Shown: positions 40,332 to 48,694 of the stretch, one piece after another
How positions within the stretch are numbered: position 1 is the stretch's first letter
Layout: every line of letters begins with the position of its first letter
DNA from: Fimbriiglobus ruber
GTDB lineage: Bacteria; Planctomycetota; Planctomycetia; Gemmatales; Gemmataceae
Assembly: GCF_002197845.1 (NCBI RefSeq)
Contig: NZ_NIDE01000019.1
Span: 62,001-126,000, forward strand
Direction: 5' to 3'
DNA: 64,000 bases
The notes under the pieces: generated by a model
Databases searched by the model: none
Told to the model about the DNA's origin: nothing
Seen by the model: only the letters and a program-made list of their open reading frames with translations
Program-made: the position numbers and the translations under genes

Positions 40332-42544
40332 ACCAGACGAACGAAGACATCGCCGACGACCCCCGCGTCCTGGAAGCAGCCCGCGAGTACTTGGCCGTAC
40401 TCGAAGCCGGGCGGACGCCGAACCGAGACATTTACCTCTCTCGTCACCAGGACCTGGCCCCGGCGCTGGAAGAGTGTTTCGACGGGATTGATCTCGCACA
40501 CGCGGTTGGCGGCGGGCTCCGGCCGCCGTCCCCGCCTGAACGGACGGCCGAGCCGCTGGGGGATTTCCAGATCCTCCGCGAACTCGGCCGCGGTGGGATG
40601 GGTGTGGTGTATGAAGCCGTGCAACTGTCGCTTGGCCGGCGCGTCGCATTGAAGGTTCTTCCGTTCGCCGCGGGGATGGACGCCAAGCACCTGCGGCGGT
40701 TCCAGACGGAAGCACACGCGGCCGCCCAGCTGCACCACACGAACATCGTGCCCGTCTACGCCGTCGGCTGCGAACGCGGCGTTCACTATTACGCCATGCA
40801 ACTCATCGACGGCCGGCCGCTCGATGTCGTGATCTCGGGGCTTCGCGGTGACAACGGGATTGCCGGGAACAAAGTCGGCAGCACGGTCGAATTTCGGGCG
40901 GCTTCGACCACACCGCCCGAGACGCCGTCGGTGGCGCCGACCATCAGCCGAACAACGAAGGACCGCGAGAGTTTCCGCTCGGCCGCCTTGCTCGCGGTCC
41001 GGGTGGCCGAGGCGCTGGAATACGCCCACGACGCGGGCGTCGTCCACCGGGACATCAAGCCGGCCAACCTGCTGCTCGACGCGAAGGGCACCGTCTGGGT
41101 GACCGATTTCGGCCTCGCCCACGTGGCGGCCGACGTGGGGATGACTCAAACGGGCGACGTGTTCGGAACACTCCGGTACATGAGCCCGGAGCAGGCGGCC
41201 GGCCGGCGGGCGGAGGTCAGCATTCTGACGGACGTCTACTCGCTCGGAGCGACCCTGTACGAATTGCTAACGCTGGAACCGATCTTCCCCGGCCAGGACC
41301 GCCAGACGCTCCTGCACCAGATCCTTCACGACGACCCGCGGGCGCCGAAGGCGATCAACCGGTCGATCCCGGACGAGCTCGAAACGATCGTCCTGAAGGC
41401 CGTCGCCAAATCGCCTGCCGATCGGTATGCGACGGCGGGCGAGATGGCGGCCGATCTCCGCCGGTTCCTCGACGACCGGCCGATCCTGGCCCGCCGGCCG
41501 ACGCTCGTCGACCGCGCCCGGATGTGGGCCCGGCGACACCCCGCCTACGTCAACGCGGCGGCCGTAGTGGCTGGTCTGACCGTCGTTGGATTGGCCGCGT
41601 CGACGGCCCTGGTCGTCCGCGAGATGAACCGTACGGCGGCGGCCCTACAGGGCGAGAAAAAGCGGGCGGCCGAGGCCGAGCAGCGGTTCGATCTGGCCCG
41701 CCGGTCGGCCGACGAGATGATCCGCATCGCGGACGAGGAGTTGATCGACAACCCGATGGAGCGGAACCTCCGCCGCCGCCTGCTCGACGCCGCCCTGGCG
41801 TATTACCAGGAACTGATCGAATTACGGCGGGAAGACCCGGAAGGTCAGGCGGACCTCATCGAGACGCGGAGCCGGGTGAGCCTGATCGTGGCAGACTTGT
41901 CTCTCATGCAAAGCGCGTTTCGGCACGGGTTACTCGGTGAGCAGTCCGTACAGGACGATCTGAAGTTGACGGCCGACCAAAAGAAGCGTGTGTCTGTTGT
42001 TCTGCAGGATATCGGCGCCTATTTGCGACAGGACGGCGGGCGGGCGCGAAACGAAGACCGCCAGGCCAACATTCTGAACGAGATCAAGGCCCACGAATCG
42101 GCCATCGTTCGGATTCTGACTCCGGGCCAGAATCGTCGCCTGAGCGAAATCGCCCTCCAGGTACGTGGGTGCGGAGTCTTTCGCGACCCCGATGTCGTGT
42201 CCGAACTACACCTGACCCGCGACCAGCGCGACCAACTTCGGGCGCTCGACGACGGCCCTCCGTGGGGCGGTCCTCCGTGGGGGGGAGGACCGCCGCGGGG
42301 ACCGGGTGAAGATTCCAAAGGTCCGGGCGGCCCGCCGCCCGACCAACAGGGGCCGCCCGGCGGGCGGTTCGGCGACCGCCGGCACGGTCCGCCCCGGCGC
42401 GACTCCATAGCCGCGATGAACAAGGCTGTGGAAATTCTGACGCCCGAACAACGCGCCCGCTGGCGGGAGATGACCGGGGCGCCGTTCGCCGGGACGATCG
42501 ACAACGGTCGGCGGCCCGGCGGCCGGCCGGGTCGGCCGGGATGA
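40328..42544 (+). CDS. Membrane Ser/Thr protein kinase with LTxxQ-type C-terminal region
   Basis: A 738-residue protein starting at ATG 40328, overlapping the sigma gene stop. Kinase domain at about residues 80-390: LGRGGMGVVYEA (Gly loop), VALKVL (Lys), VHRDIKPANLLLD (catalytic loop), VTDFGLAHVA (DFG), GTLRYMSPEQ (activation segment end). A single transmembrane helix lies at about 405-427 (VNAAAVVAGLTVVGLAASTAL). The outer part has helices containing LTADQKKRVSVVLQD, LTPGQNRRLSEIAL, LTRDQRDQLRAL and LTPEQRARWREM, with a Gly/Pro-rich stretch between, all of the Spy/LTxxQ pattern. The same pattern recurs in the two small exported proteins downstream, so this region may sense or bind them. That is an inference. 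Confidence 0.9.
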   Translation: MNQTNEDIADDPRVLEAAREYLAVLEAGRTPNRDIYLSRHQDLAPALEECFDGIDLAHAVGGGLRPPSPPERTAEPLGDFQILRELGRGGMGVVYEAVQLSLGRRVALKVLPFAAGMDAKHLRRFQTEAHAAAQLHHTNIVPVYAVGCERGVHYYAMQLIDGRPLDVVISGLRGDNGIAGNKVGSTVEFRAASTTPPETPSVAPTISRTTKDRESFRSAALLAVRVAEALEYAHDAGVVHRDIKPANLLLDAKGTVWVTDFGLAHVAADVGMTQTGDVFGTLRYMSPEQAAGRRAEVSILTDVYSLGATLYELLTLEPIFPGQDRQTLLHQILHDDPRAPKAINRSIPDELETIVLKAVAKSPADRYATAGEMAADLRRFLDDRPILARRPTLVDRARMWARRHPAYVNAAAVVAGLTVVGLAASTALVVREMNRTAAALQGEKKRAAEAEQRFDLARRSADEMIRIADEELIDNPMERNLRRRLLDAALAYYQELIELRREDPEGQADLIETRSRVSLIVADLSLMQSAFRHGLLGEQSVQDDLKLTADQKKRVSVVLQDIGAYLRQDGGRARNEDRQANILNEIKAHESAIVRILTPGQNRRLSEIALQVRGCGVFRDPDVVSELHLTRDQRDQLRALDDGPPWGGPPWGGGPPRGPGEDSKGPGGPPPDQQGPPGGRFGDRRHGPPRRDSIAAMNKAVEILTPEQRARWREMTGAPFAGTIDNGRRPGGRPGRPG

Positions 42545-42657
42545 CGACTCAAGGGGTACGCCCGCGGTGGCGCGTTTCGCGCCGCGGCTCGGTGTGTGGG
42601 TGATAGGACACGAGTTTCGAAGATCAACGTCCGTCATTTATGACAGGAGATCAAGCT

Positions 42658-43356
42658 ATGGATTTCTTCCCGACGCGCCGCAATTTCCTCCGCGGGGGCA
42701 TGGTTCTCGGGGCCGCCGCGTTCGCTACGCCGGGGGCGTTCGCGGATCAACTTCTCCGCACGCCGCCGCAAACCGAGGGGCCGTTTTACCCGGACAAACT
42801 GCCGCTCGACACGGACAACGACCTCATCATCGTGAACAACAGCCTGACGCCCGCGGTCGGCGAGATCACCCACCTCACGGGCCGCATCCTCGACACGTCC
42901 GGGCAGCCGATCAAGAACGCGATCATCGAGATCTGGCAGTGCGACGCCAAGGCGGTGTACATCCACACGGCCGACAGCGGACACAAGCAGTCCCAGCAGG
43001 ACAAAAACTTCCAGGGCTTCGGCCGGTTCGCGACCAGTTCGAAGGGCGAATACTATTTCCGCACCATCAAGCCGGTGGCTTACCCCGGCCGCCCGGCGCC
43101 CCACATTCACTTCAAGATCAAGAAGGGCGGCCGCGATCTGCTCACGTCCCAGTTCTTCGTCGAGGGGCACCCGGGGAACGCCCGCGACGGCGTCGTCCGC
43201 GGGCTCCGCGACCCGATCGACCGGGAACTGACGATGGCGGTGTTTACACCCGTCAAGGAATCCAAAGTCGGCGAATTGGCGGCCAGCTTCGACATCGTCG
43301 TCGGGCGGACGCCCGACGAGGACCGGATGGAAGGCCGCCGGACCTCGAACCGCTAA
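42658..43356 (+). CDS. Intradiol ring-cleavage dioxygenase-like exported protein
   Basis: A 232-residue protein starting at ATG 42658 after AGGAG at eight bases. A twin-Arg signal TRRNFLRGGMVLGAAAF indicates Tat export. The fold matches protocatechuate 3,4-dioxygenase/intradiol dioxygenases: TEGPFYP, LTGRILDTSGQPIKNAIIEI, WQCDAKAVY, YYFRTIKPVAYPGRPAPHIH. The iron ligands of the family are two Tyr and two His; candidates are Tyr in AVYIH and YPGRP and the two His in PHIHFKI. An exported location is unusual for aromatic catabolism, and the true substrate is unknown. The gene lies 113 bases after the kinase gene and just before two LTxxQ proteins. Confidence 0.85.
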   Translation: MDFFPTRRNFLRGGMVLGAAAFATPGAFADQLLRTPPQTEGPFYPDKLPLDTDNDLIIVNNSLTPAVGEITHLTGRILDTSGQPIKNAIIEIWQCDAKAVYIHTADSGHKQSQQDKNFQGFGRFATSSKGEYYFRTIKPVAYPGRPAPHIHFKIKKGGRDLLTSQFFVEGHPGNARDGVVRGLRDPIDRELTMAVFTPVKESKVGELAASFDIVVGRTPDEDRMEGRRTSNR

Positions 43357-43402
43357 CGATCCGGTCGCATCCACGACCGCAAAATACTTGAGGAGTCACG
43401 GC

Positions 43403-43981
43403 ATGCGTTTACGTACCGGTTTCATCTTGGGCTTCGGGTCGCTCGCGATCCTGACGCCACTCGGGGCACAACCGCCGGGCGGTCGCGACCGTCCAGATCG
43501 CTCGACCGCCCAGGGCGACCCCGTCACCCGCATGATGGCGTTCGACGCGAACAAGGACGGCAAGCTGACCAGGGACGAAATCACCGACCCTCGACTGCTC
43601 CGCCTGTTCGACCGGGCGGACGCGAACAAGGACGGCGTCGTCACCAAGGAAGAACTCGCCGCCCTCTTTGCCAAGGAAGCACTGCCGGCCGGCGGCGGCC
43701 CGGGTGACTTTGGTGGCGGCCCGGGTGGACCCGGCGGCTTCGGCCCTCCCCGTCCCGGGCAGATCATGCCGCCGTTCCTCCAGGAAATACTCCAACTGAC
43801 CGACTCGCAGAAAAAGCAGATTGAAGCCGTCCAAAAGGAAGTCGACAATGGTTTGGAAAAAATCCTGACGGACGAGCAGAAAAAAGAACTGCGCGAGATG
43901 CGGATGCGGGGACCGGGCGGCGGTCCGCCGGGCGGTGGCGATGGTCCGCCACGTGGCCCCGGCCCCGGCCGGTCAGAGTAG
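43403..43981 (+). CDS. Exported EF-hand / LTxxQ-motif protein
   Basis: A 192-residue protein starting at ATG 43403, seven bases after GAGGAG. The signal MRLRTGFILGFGSLAILTPLGA is followed by two EF-hand calcium loops (DANKDGKLTRDE and DANKDGVVTKEE), then a Gly/Pro-rich spacer. A helical module LQLTDSQKKQIEAVQKEVDN ... ILTDEQKKELREM of the LTxxQ type follows, and the tail is Gly/Pro-rich. It is likely periplasmic and calcium-binding. The helical module nearly matches that of the next gene and resembles repeats in the kinase C-terminus. Confidence 0.82.
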   Translation: MRLRTGFILGFGSLAILTPLGAQPPGGRDRPDRSTAQGDPVTRMMAFDANKDGKLTRDEITDPRLLRLFDRADANKDGVVTKEELAALFAKEALPAGGGPGDFGGGPGGPGGFGPPRPGQIMPPFLQEILQLTDSQKKQIEAVQKEVDNGLEKILTDEQKKELREMRMRGPGGGPPGGGDGPPRGPGPGRSE

Positions 43982-44063
43982 TCTTTGTCCGAAGCCATTG
44001 AATTCAGACATCAGTGATTCAAATAGCAAAACTCAGAAACCTACTTGAACAGGGGAGATAACG

Positions 44064-44513
44064 ATGCGGATTATTGCTGGCCTGATGTTCCTGAGCGGTC
44101 TCTTGCTGACCGTCTCTCTCAGCGAAGCCCAACCGCCGGGTGGCGGCGGTGGTGGCAAGGGTGGCGGCGGTAAGGGCGGCCCGGGCGGCCCAGGTGGTCG
44201 GGGCGGCATGCCGCAACCGGGGCAGATTCTCCCGTCGTTTATGCAGGACGCCCTGAAACTGACCGACGACCAGAAGAAGCAACTCGACACGCTTCAGAAA
44301 GACGTCGACACCAAAATGGACAAGATTTTGACCGACGACCAGAAGAAGCAACTCAAGGACATGCGGAACCGCGGCCCGGGTCGCGGCGGCCCGGGTGGTC
44401 CTGGCGGCTTCGGTGGTGGCGGTCCAGGAGGTCCGGGCGGTGGTGGCCCTGGCGGTGGCGGTGGTCCGGGTGGCGGTGGCGGGAAAGGTGGTCCGCCGCC
44501 GAAAGACCAATAA
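44064..44513 (+). CDS. Small Gly-rich exported LTxxQ-motif protein
   Basis: A 149-residue protein starting at ATG 44064 after GGGGAG. Signal peptide MRIIAGLMFLSGLLLTVSLS, a Gly/Lys-rich stretch, then the helical module ALKLTDDQKKQLDTLQKDVD ... ILTDDQKKQLKDMRNRG, then a long Gly/Pro tail. Module and layout are paralogous to the second half of the preceding protein, lacking the EF-hands. Proteins with this pattern resemble Spy/CpxP-type periplasmic helical proteins in motif only; chaperone function is not shown. A strong terminator follows, so this is probably the last gene of the unit. Confidence 0.78.
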   Translation: MRIIAGLMFLSGLLLTVSLSEAQPPGGGGGGKGGGGKGGPGGPGGRGGMPQPGQILPSFMQDALKLTDDQKKQLDTLQKDVDTKMDKILTDDQKKQLKDMRNRGPGRGGPGGPGGFGGGGPGGPGGGGPGGGGGPGGGGGKGGPPPKDQ

Positions 44514-44538
44514 TCGCTGACCGAGCGCTCTACATATA

Positions 44539-44579
44539 AACCCGCCCCGCACACGTTTTTGATGTGTGCGGGGCGGGTT
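44539..44579 (+). terminator. Strong hairpin, probable terminator of the sigma-kinase locus
   Basis: AACCCGCCCCGCACAC (44539-44554) pairs perfectly with GTGTGCGGGGCGGGTT (44564-44579) around a nine-base loop. It lies 26 bases after the stop of the Gly-rich gene. A short T-containing stretch (CGTTTAT) follows. It separates this locus from the methyltransferase gene. Confidence 0.75.
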
Positions 44580-44642
44580 CGTTTATGCGCGTAAGATGGC
44601 ATTGTTGGATCGGGAAACTGTGTGGAGACGAAGGAGCATTCC

Positions 44643-45410
44643 ATGTGGGACGCGGCCACGTATCTGAAATTCTCCGATGAACGGTCGCGTCCGTTCGCCG
44701 ATTTGATGTCCCAGGTGCGCACGGCCGAGCCTGAATGGATCATCGACCTCGGCTGTGGAACGGGGGCGTTGGCAAAGACCTTATCCGAGCGCTGGCCCGG
44801 AGCCCGAGTGGTCGGAGTGGATAGCTCGAAAGAGATGTTGTCCCAGGCAACGCCCCTGGCGATCCCCGGTCGCCTGGAATACGAACAGGCCGACATTGCC
44901 ACCTGGTCGACCCAGCGCCCGCTCGATCTCGTCGTTAGCAACGCGGCGTTGCAGTGGGTCAACGATCACGACGGGGTTCTTACGCGGTTGGCGAAGATGC
45001 TGGTCCCCGGCGGTACGTTGGCGGTCCAGATGCCCGACCGATCTCACACCCCGAGCCAGGTGGCGGTCGAGGACGCCGTGGCGGACCCCAGATGGTCATC
45101 GACGCTTCAGAACGTCGGCTTGCACCGGAAATCCGTCGAACCGCTCGCGTGGTACGTCCACCACTTGCACGACCTGGGGTTCAAGGTCAACGCCTGGGAA
45201 ACGACCTACTATCACATCCTGACTGGCGAAAACCCCGTGTTGGAATGGCTCAAAGGGACGGCCCTCCGCCCGCTCTTGGCTTGTCTCCGAGGGGAGCAAA
45301 CGGAAGAGTTTCTTCGGGTACTCGGGAGCCGTTTGAAGGACGCCTATCCCGCGAGGGAAGGCATCACGGTATTCCCCATGCCCCGCGTGTTCTTCGTCGC
45401 GACTCGCTGA
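44643..45410 (+). CDS. tam: Trans-aconitate 2-methyltransferase-like enzyme
   Basis: A 255-residue SAM-dependent methyltransferase starting at ATG 44643 after AAGGAG. Motifs: IIDLGCGTGALAKTL (SAM motif I), VVGVDSSKEML (acidic loop), LDLVVSNAALQWV (motif IV, characteristic of Tam) and MLVPGGTLAVQMPD. The length and the NAALQWV segment fit Tam, which methylates trans-aconitate formed spontaneously from cis-aconitate. The start MWDAATYLKF matches the WDxxxYLKF pattern of the family. Function is inferred from family; other small-acid methyltransferases are alternatives. Confidence 0.88.
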   Translation: MWDAATYLKFSDERSRPFADLMSQVRTAEPEWIIDLGCGTGALAKTLSERWPGARVVGVDSSKEMLSQATPLAIPGRLEYEQADIATWSTQRPLDLVVSNAALQWVNDHDGVLTRLAKMLVPGGTLAVQMPDRSHTPSQVAVEDAVADPRWSSTLQNVGLHRKSVEPLAWYVHHLHDLGFKVNAWETTYYHILTGENPVLEWLKGTALRPLLACLRGEQTEEFLRVLGSRLKDAYPAREGITVFPMPRVFFVATR

Positions 45411-45480
45411 CGGCATCCGTTCAGGCGAACGCGGCCGAATCCGGTCTTCGCGATCCGGATTAAAGCTGATATCGAGTACG

Positions 45481-46128
45481 TTATTGCGTGCGGCCTTTAA
45501 CGGCAGAAGGGTGGATTTCCGGCACGTAGCCGGCCCGGATTGTCTCCACCGTCGATTTCGGCGTCAGCACGTTGGCCTCTTCACCCTTCGGCCGTCGTCG
45601 CCGCTCGCCGTAGCCGCCGGGCGACCAGGCCAGCAGGCGGTCGCCGTAAACCAGATAAGCCTGCTCTCCCCACTTTAGAACAGTCACGAACACCCCATCC
45701 GGCAACTCGTCCAGGTTCTCCCTGTAGGACCGCTTCGTGCGATCCGAGGTGAGCCGTTCGGCGTGAAGACGGTCGTCGATCATCCCGGCGGTACGCCGCG
45801 GCGCCTCATCATCAGTCGAGTTGCAGGTCCGCCACGCGTTGCAGAAATCGATGAAGCAGCCGTGGCGGCATTCCGCGCAGGGGCGGTGCCCGGCCGCCAA
45901 CGCGGTTGCCTCGTCCAGGAAAAACAGTTCCGTGTAGCGGTCCGGCGTCATCACCGACCGTTTCCGTCCTCGAAATTCCAGCACGCACACGATCCACCGC
46001 TTCACCTGCCAGGCTCGTTTGATCCGGCCTTCGCCATCGTGGAGGACGCCCCGGTTGCCCATGAAAGTGCCCCGTTCCGGGATGGCAACAAGATCGCCGA
46101 ACGGCGTGACCCGGTTCTGCTTGGCCAT
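45481..46128 (-). CDS. Uncharacterised protein with PCAEC Cys motif
   Basis: A 215-residue protein; I chose ATG 46128 because the conserved-looking sequence begins MAKQNRVTPFGDLVAIPERG, whereas the upstream frame to 46263 is not of this kind. Central features are TELFFLDEATALAAGHRPCAECRHGCFIDFCNAW, in which PCAEC resembles the zinc-site Cys of Ada-type domains, and ELPDGVFVTVLKWGEQAYLV toward the C-terminus. I recall similar proteins only as hypothetical. No operon partner is evident: it converges with the methyltransferase across 70 bases. Function not assigned. Confidence 0.68.
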   Translation of the reverse strand: MAKQNRVTPFGDLVAIPERGTFMGNRGVLHDGEGRIKRAWQVKRWIVCVLEFRGRKRSVMTPDRYTELFFLDEATALAAGHRPCAECRHGCFIDFCNAWRTCNSTDDEAPRRTAGMIDDRLHAERLTSDRTKRSYRENLDELPDGVFVTVLKWGEQAYLVYGDRLLAWSPGGYGERRRRPKGEEANVLTPKSTVETIRAGYVPEIHPSAVKGRTQ

Positions 46129-46365
46129 GGACGCTGTTCTCGGTTCTGCAGTCTGTCTACCCCATGTTTTTGTACCAATCCTCGAAAATACCAATAGTAA
46201 TGGCGTGTCGGGAACGACGTCCTGCCAAGACAGACTTGTTGCACATTCGGGAGTCTGGCTCATAATTTAACGAGATGCGTTGCCTCCGGCCGACTCTTGC
46301 CCGTATTCTCGTGCCGATTCCTTCAACACGTTGGCGAAGTCCGCGCCAGTCCCGAGATGTGCCCC

Positions 46366-46596
46366 ATGTCCACACTGAATCTTGACGACGCCCAGGCCCA
46401 TTTGCGGGAAATCGTGGCCGGGCTACAACCGGGTGAGGAAGTTGTGTTGACTGACAACGGCCAGCCCCTGGCCAAGATTGTCAAGACGTTGCGGACGAGT
46501 TGGCCGTGCAAGGCCGGCTCGGCGGCGGGCAAAATCCTCTACATGGCTCCGGACTTTAACGCCCCGCTGGACGAGTTCAAGGAGTACATGGAGTGA
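46366..46596 (+). CDS. Phd/YefM-type antitoxin (module 1)
   Basis: A 76-residue protein; ATG 46366 directly precedes the Phd-like start MSTLNLDDAQAHLREIVAGL, continuing PGEEVVLTDNGQPLAKIVK. The C-terminal tail MAPDFNAPLDEFKEYM is of the type that wraps the toxin. It is expected to bind its own promoter through the N-terminal domain and to neutralise the PIN-domain toxin encoded next, with which it overlaps by four bases (GTGA). Confidence 0.88.
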   Translation: MSTLNLDDAQAHLREIVAGLQPGEEVVLTDNGQPLAKIVKTLRTSWPCKAGSAAGKILYMAPDFNAPLDEFKEYME

Positions 46597-46979
46597 GGCT
46601 TCTGCTCGACACCCACGCGTTGCTCTGGTTTCTGGGAAACGACCCCGCACTGAGTTCGACGGCGCGGATTGCCATCGAAGACCCGACAAACCATAAATTG
46701 GTGAGTATCGTTACATGCTGGGAGATGTCGATTAAAGCCGGATTGAAGAAACTGGGCTTGGTCGAGCCGGTTGCGGTGTTCTTGGGACGGGAACTGCCTG
46801 CAAATGGCCTCGATCTACTCGACATTTCCCTCGCCCACGCAACGGCGGTAGAAACGTTACCTCATTACCACAAAGATCCTTTCGACAGGGTTCTGATAGC
46901 CCAAGCCCGAATCGAAGGCTTCCCGATTGTCAGCGTAGATGCAGCGTTCGATCCGTACGGCGTCAGCCGAATCTGGTGA
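46593..46979 (+). CDS. vapC: PIN-domain toxin, VapC type (module 1)
   Basis: A 128-residue PIN-domain ribonuclease starting at GTG 46593, overlapping the antitoxin stop. Acidic active-site positions: Asp in MRLLLDTHALLWFL, Glu in CWEMSIK, Asp in HKDPFDRVLIAQA, Asp in VSVDAAFDPYGV. VapC toxins cleave specific tRNA or rRNA. No frameshift or truncation is seen, so the module looks functional. The close relative at 48691-49086 suggests duplication or repeated acquisition. Confidence 0.9.
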   Translation: MRLLLDTHALLWFLGNDPALSSTARIAIEDPTNHKLVSIVTCWEMSIKAGLKKLGLVEPVAVFLGRELPANGLDLLDISLAHATAVETLPHYHKDPFDRVLIAQARIEGFPIVSVDAAFDPYGVSRIW

Positions 46980-47328
46980 CCGAAGACGGACGAGATATCC
47001 CACCCTGTAAACTGCGATTTGAACATGGCCACCGACCTCGGTTCCGAACATTTCTATAACGTCCCCTTTCTCATCGGCGGACGAGTTCGATACCGAAATA
47101 GGGAGTCAGGACGCTGTACCGCCTTGGTTGTGGTTGGGAACTGAATGTCCGACCCTCAAACCGAATCGGAGGCCTACGGCCGCCAAATGAATAGCTGGGA
47201 GTGTTACGGACGGTACACTTTTCCGGGGCGAAAAAGCGCGACCGCGGTGCAAAAAAGAGTGATTTGCGTTGGCGAGACGAGCGAACAAATATTGCAATGC
47301 AAGGTACTTAATAATAAGGAAATGACTC
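46980..47328. other. Intergenic region after toxin-antitoxin module 1
   Basis: About 350 bases. Two short frames follow each other here: 47024-47143 (39 codons plus stop) and one starting at 47145 that would run into the oxidoreductase gene in another frame. Neither has a recognisable family or strong ribosome site. The local composition is less GC-rich. They may be remnants of a former gene; I do not call them. Confidence 0.35.
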
Positions 47329-48351
47329 GTGATCCGCATCGGCATCGTCGGCATCGGCTTCATGGGCCGGATTCACTACCTCGCCGCCCGACACCTCCAG
47401 GGCGCACGCATCACGGCAGTCTGCAGCCGCGACAAGGAAAAGCTCGCGGGCGACTGGCGGAACACCCGGGGGAATTTCGGGCCGGAGCCGGGCCACGTTG
47501 ACCTCTCCGGGCTGAAAAAGTACGAGTGGTATGAAGACCTTCTAGCCGACCCGGAGATCGACCTGATCGACGTCTGCAACCCGACGCACTTGCACCCCGA
47601 GTTCGCCATCGCGGCCCTGAAGGCGGGCAAGCACGTCCTGGTCGAGAAGGCGATCGCGCTGCAACCCGAGCAGGCCGACGCGATGCTGGCGGCCGCGCGG
47701 TCCGCCAAGAAACTGCTCATGGTCGCCCACGTGCTACCGTTCTTCCCGGAGTTCCGCTTCGCGGCTGAGACGATCCGCGACGGGACTTACGGCAAGCTGG
47801 TCGCCGCCCACTTCCGCCGGGTGATCGCGATGCCCGACTGGTCGGCCGAGATCGCGGACGCCAGCAAGACCGGCGGCCCGGCGGTCGACCTGCACGTCCA
47901 CGACACGCACTTCATCGGCCTCGTCTGCGGGGTGCCGAAGCACGTGTTTTCGACCGGCACGGTAAACGGCGACGCGGTGAACTACCTGACGACCTCGTAC
48001 CTGTACGGCCCCGGCGGCCCGGTCGTGACGTGTTCCAGTGGGGCGGTGGCCTCGTCCGGCCGCCCGTTCGTCCACGGGTACGAGATCTACCTGGAGAAAG
48101 CGACGCTTTCCTACGCGTCCGACGGCAGCCCGCTGACCGTCTACACGAACGATGGCAAGTCGACTCAGCCGACGGTGCAGGGCGGGGGCGATCCGCTCGC
48201 GGCGTTCACGTCCGAAATCCAGGCGGCCGTCGAAGGCGTGCGCACGGGCCGGGAGCCGGACCTTCTGAGCGGGCAACTCGCGCGTGACGCACTCGTGCTG
48301 TGCTACAAGGAATGCGAATCCGTCCGGACGGGCCGCCAGGTGGCGATGTGA
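47329..48351 (+). CDS. Gfo/Idh/MocA family oxidoreductase
   Basis: A 340-residue NAD(P)-dependent enzyme starting at GTG 47329 after AAGGAAAT. The Rossmann domain begins IRIGIVGIGFMGRIHYLAA (GxGxxG variant), followed by ITAVCSRDKEKL, IDVCNPTHLHPEFAIAALKAG and HVLVEKAIAL. The usual catalytic EKP motif is EKA here, a small departure. The C-terminal domain has GGPAVDLHVHDTHFIGLVCG, the family's HDxH-type substrate/catalysis region. Members act on sugars or inositols; the substrate cannot be told from sequence. It lies between two toxin-antitoxin modules. Confidence 0.9.
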   Translation: MIRIGIVGIGFMGRIHYLAARHLQGARITAVCSRDKEKLAGDWRNTRGNFGPEPGHVDLSGLKKYEWYEDLLADPEIDLIDVCNPTHLHPEFAIAALKAGKHVLVEKAIALQPEQADAMLAAARSAKKLLMVAHVLPFFPEFRFAAETIRDGTYGKLVAAHFRRVIAMPDWSAEIADASKTGGPAVDLHVHDTHFIGLVCGVPKHVFSTGTVNGDAVNYLTTSYLYGPGGPVVTCSSGAVASSGRPFVHGYEIYLEKATLSYASDGSPLTVYTNDGKSTQPTVQGGGDPLAAFTSEIQAAVEGVRTGREPDLLSGQLARDALVLCYKECESVRTGRQVAM

Positions 48352-48466
48352 AACAACTTGGTGATCAGGACGGGGCGGATTCTTGGTAAGATTGATTAGC
48401 CCAAAAAGATGGTCCGGTCGCCCTACCAGGGTAATGGCGATGTTGACTTCCAATGAGGGGGTGGTG

Positions 48467-48694
48467 ATGCAAACGATCACGCTGGAAGAAGCCCAGAATC
48501 ATCTGGCTGACATTATTGAAAAGTTGGCCCCGGGCGAGGAAGTTGTCATTACCCGCGGTGTCCGACCGGTGGCCAAACTCGTCTTGACGCCGTGCGAAGC
48601 ACCGCAGCCGGTGCCGGGTCGCGGTAAGGGGATGTTGACCATCATCTCGGAAGATAATGATCATTTAAAAGATTTTGACGAGTATATGCCGTGA
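48467..48694 (+). CDS. Phd/YefM-type antitoxin (module 2)
   Basis: A 75-residue protein; ATG 48467 follows GAGGGGG and begins MQTITLEEAQNHLADIIEKL, continuing PGEEVVITRGVRPVAKLVL. The tail ISEDNDHLKDFDEYM is the toxin-binding part. The region upstream to 48383 is open in frame but not antitoxin-like. The gene overlaps the next by four bases (GTGA), the same layout as module 1, and the protein is clearly related to that antitoxin. Confidence 0.88.
   Translation: MQTITLEEAQNHLADIIEKLAPGEEVVITRGVRPVAKLVLTPCEAPQPVPGRGKGMLTIISEDNDHLKDFDEYMP

Noticed and set aside
47145-47501. 118-codon frame overlapping the oxidoreductase start
   Set aside because: The second half reads the oxidoreductase gene in another frame; there is no ribosome site or family, so it is kept only as an intergenic remark.
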